Below the pieces are notes generated by a model that had not been told where the DNA came from, did not search any database, and saw only the letters and a list, made by a program, of their open reading frames with translations. A DNA stretch of 64,000 bases from Afipia sp049747295 (GTDB taxonomy: Bacteria; Pseudomonadota; Alphaproteobacteria; Rhizobiales; Xanthobacteraceae): positions 1,674,001 through 1,738,000 of the forward strand of contig NZ_JBMHJM010000001.1 of NCBI RefSeq assembly GCF_049747295.1, given 5' to 3'. A program made the translations under genes and the position numbers. This document shows positions 62,844-64,000 of the stretch, one piece after another (position 1 is the first letter of the stretch; every line of letters starts with the position of its first letter).

Positions 62844-63240
62844 ATCCCAGTTCCCAGTCCTATGACTTCGGCCGCCGGCATAAGGACTGCGGTAACTCGT
62901 GACGAGTTAGGGGCGCGAGCAAGCCTACTCACGGAATCCGTCTGTCCACCTTAGGGCTATGTCGAGGATGAGGACGCTATGTAACGGCTATATTTCACCA
63001 GCGAGGAGTTTCGTTACAAACGTAATGCGTTGAGATCGCTGCCAACGCGACAGCGATCAACGCGACTCTCGCGAAAGCCGTTTTTAGCGGCTATCTCGTG
63101 TTCTCCACCGGTTAGACACTTTCAAGATTCCGGAATCCCGCTCCCGGCGGGTCAGCCGCCGATCGGCGGTCGCAATCACCTGGCCAGCCTCGGAAGCAGT
63201 TATTGGGAATCATGGTCGATCACAACTGACCGTACGACCG
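62844..63240. other. Intergenic region upstream of the kinase gene
   Basis: A 397-base spacer that must contain the kinase promoter and the 3' end of the next minus-strand gene. I see no gene, RNA or clear hairpin terminator in it. Confidence 0.4.
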
Positions 63241-64000
63241 CTATAAAACCTTCCAGAACAGCACGACCATGATTGCGTAGGCCGCAATCAGCAAACAGGT
63301 GCCCTTGAGGTCAACGAGAGTTCGTCCGGCCTTCGGCGGCGTGAGCCACCAGTCGAGCCGCTTGGCGGTCCACGGCACCAGATACGACGTCAGGATGACG
63401 CTGAACGCATTGCCGATGAACAGCGCAACCGGAAAATTCAGGTGCAATAATCCTGTCAGAAGCGGCGTGCTGACCCACAGGCCCCACAGAAACACGACCG
63501 GATAGAGCGTCAGAAGCACGATCATGTTCATCTTCCACGCTGCGGGTGGCGGCGCACCCAGCGGCGTGGTGTCGCGAAACCATTGCTCGAAACCGCTTTG
63601 TGCCGTGCGCGTGTGAAACTCTTCCGCCAGCGGCGCGGCTTCGTCGAGCAATTGACGTCGCTCTGGCGAGTCCAGCCAGGCCTTCAGATTGGCCTCGCTG
63701 TCAAAACGCAAGATCGCGACAAAATCGTCCTGCAAACCGGGCACCGCCGGCTCGAACCGATAGCCCTGCAAACCAGCTGCCTTCGATTGCGCGGCCGCGA
63801 TCTTCTGCTCCCATTTGAGATACTCGGCCTCCAGACCGGGTTTCACCCTGGTGCTGATGACCGCGGAGACGGGCGCCGTACGCACGCCACCGGCATCGTC
63901 GCGCACGATATGCACGTCATCGCGCCCTACGAGCATGGACGCGACGCCTTCGATGCGGGATTGCCGCTCGGGCGATCCCAGCCACCGCGTCGCGTCCTGC
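63241..64000 (-). CDS. Double ABM-domain membrane protein, 5' end outside window
   Basis: The visible 252 residues begin inside a first antibiotic-biosynthesis-monooxygenase (ABM) domain (ending RWLGSPERQSRIEGVAS). A second, complete ABM domain follows (VISTRVKPGLEAEYLKWEQ, GYRFEPAVPG, AILRFDSEANLKAWLDSPERR), then three hydrophobic segments at the C-terminus. The open frame continues through an in-frame ATG at 63936 to the window edge, and the first-domain remnant shows that this ATG is not the start. ABM domains bind small aromatic or haem-like ligands. Tethering two to the membrane suggests a sensor or quinone-handling role; no function is proven. Confidence 0.82.
   Translation of the reverse strand, partial: QDATRWLGSPERQSRIEGVASMLVGRDDVHIVRDDAGGVRTAPVSAVISTRVKPGLEAEYLKWEQKIAAAQSKAAGLQGYRFEPAVPGLQDDFVAILRFDSEANLKAWLDSPERRQLLDEAAPLAEEFHTRTAQSGFEQWFRDTTPLGAPPPAAWKMNMIVLLTLYPVVFLWGLWVSTPLLTGLLHLNFPVALFIGNAFSVILTSYLVPWTAKRLDWWLTPPKAGRTLVDLKGTCLLIAAYAIMVVLFWKVL

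Noticed and set aside
1..64000. tRNA, rRNA, CRISPR, insertion sequences and prophage genes
   Set aside because: I read the intergenic regions for cloverleaf, repeat-spacer and transposase signals and found none that I could support.

Overview
The window looks like chromosomal DNA of a metabolically versatile alphaproteobacterium of the Bradyrhizobium / Rhodopseudomonas / Afipia group (Nitrobacteraceae). The evidence is moderately GC-rich coding sequence, a PimF-PimA-like pair for dicarboxylate degradation, a short bifunctional PutA of the Bradyrhizobium type, a DUF1127 protein, several branched-chain-amino-acid-type (Liv/HAAT) ABC transporters and dense acyl-CoA chemistry. This assignment is inference from gene content. 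I saw no tRNA, rRNA, transposase, integrase or CRISPR array.

Layout. 1-3.6 kb: acyl-CoA ligase (cut by the left edge) and a multifunctional beta-oxidation enzyme on the minus strand, divergent from an IclR regulator. 4.6-10.7 kb: a complete Liv-type importer (ATPases G and F, permeases H and M) followed by two tandem paralogous binding proteins, each ending in a strong terminator. 10.9-12.1 kb: glycerate kinase, then a short structured spacer. 12.3-17.1 kb: a second Liv-type importer with a fused LivM-LivG protein and an inward-facing third binding protein. 17.5-22.4 kb: thioesterase, LysR, flavin-binding protein, a frameshifted glutathione transferase, a WYL regulator and small hypothetical proteins.

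22.4-31.2 kb is a catabolic island. TetR, alpha-methylacyl-CoA racemase, a dehydrogenase of the SDR family, two acyl-CoA dehydrogenases and a nitroreductase lie on the minus strand. A thiolase and an acyl-CoA ligase are divergent. Together they form a nearly complete beta-oxidation route that fits an alpha-methyl-branched acid. 32-35 kb: putA. 35-37 kb: LemA plus two TPM-domain proteins. 37-40.5 kb: enoyl-CoA hydratase, thiolase, acetyltransferase and DUF1127. 40.6-46.4 kb: LysR, glyoxalase-fold protein and an RND efflux pump with its adaptor.

46.5-64 kb is more varied: a duplicated cysteine-module secreted protein, a broken micro-gene, an AraC regulator, a large SAM-cyclase-ATPase-TPR signalling protein, a patatin-like protein with Cys and Glu where Ser and Asp are expected, a quinone-detoxification-like dioxygenase/hydrolase operon with a divergent LysR, an LVIVD-repeat secreted protein, a hybrid histidine kinase, and at the right edge a double antibiotic-biosynthesis-monooxygenase-domain membrane protein.

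No clearly new multi-gene system stands out. The best leads are the altered patatin active site, the structured spacer before the second Liv cluster, the long perfect inverted repeat at 22.4 kb, and the micro-gene with a strong terminator at 47.3 kb.
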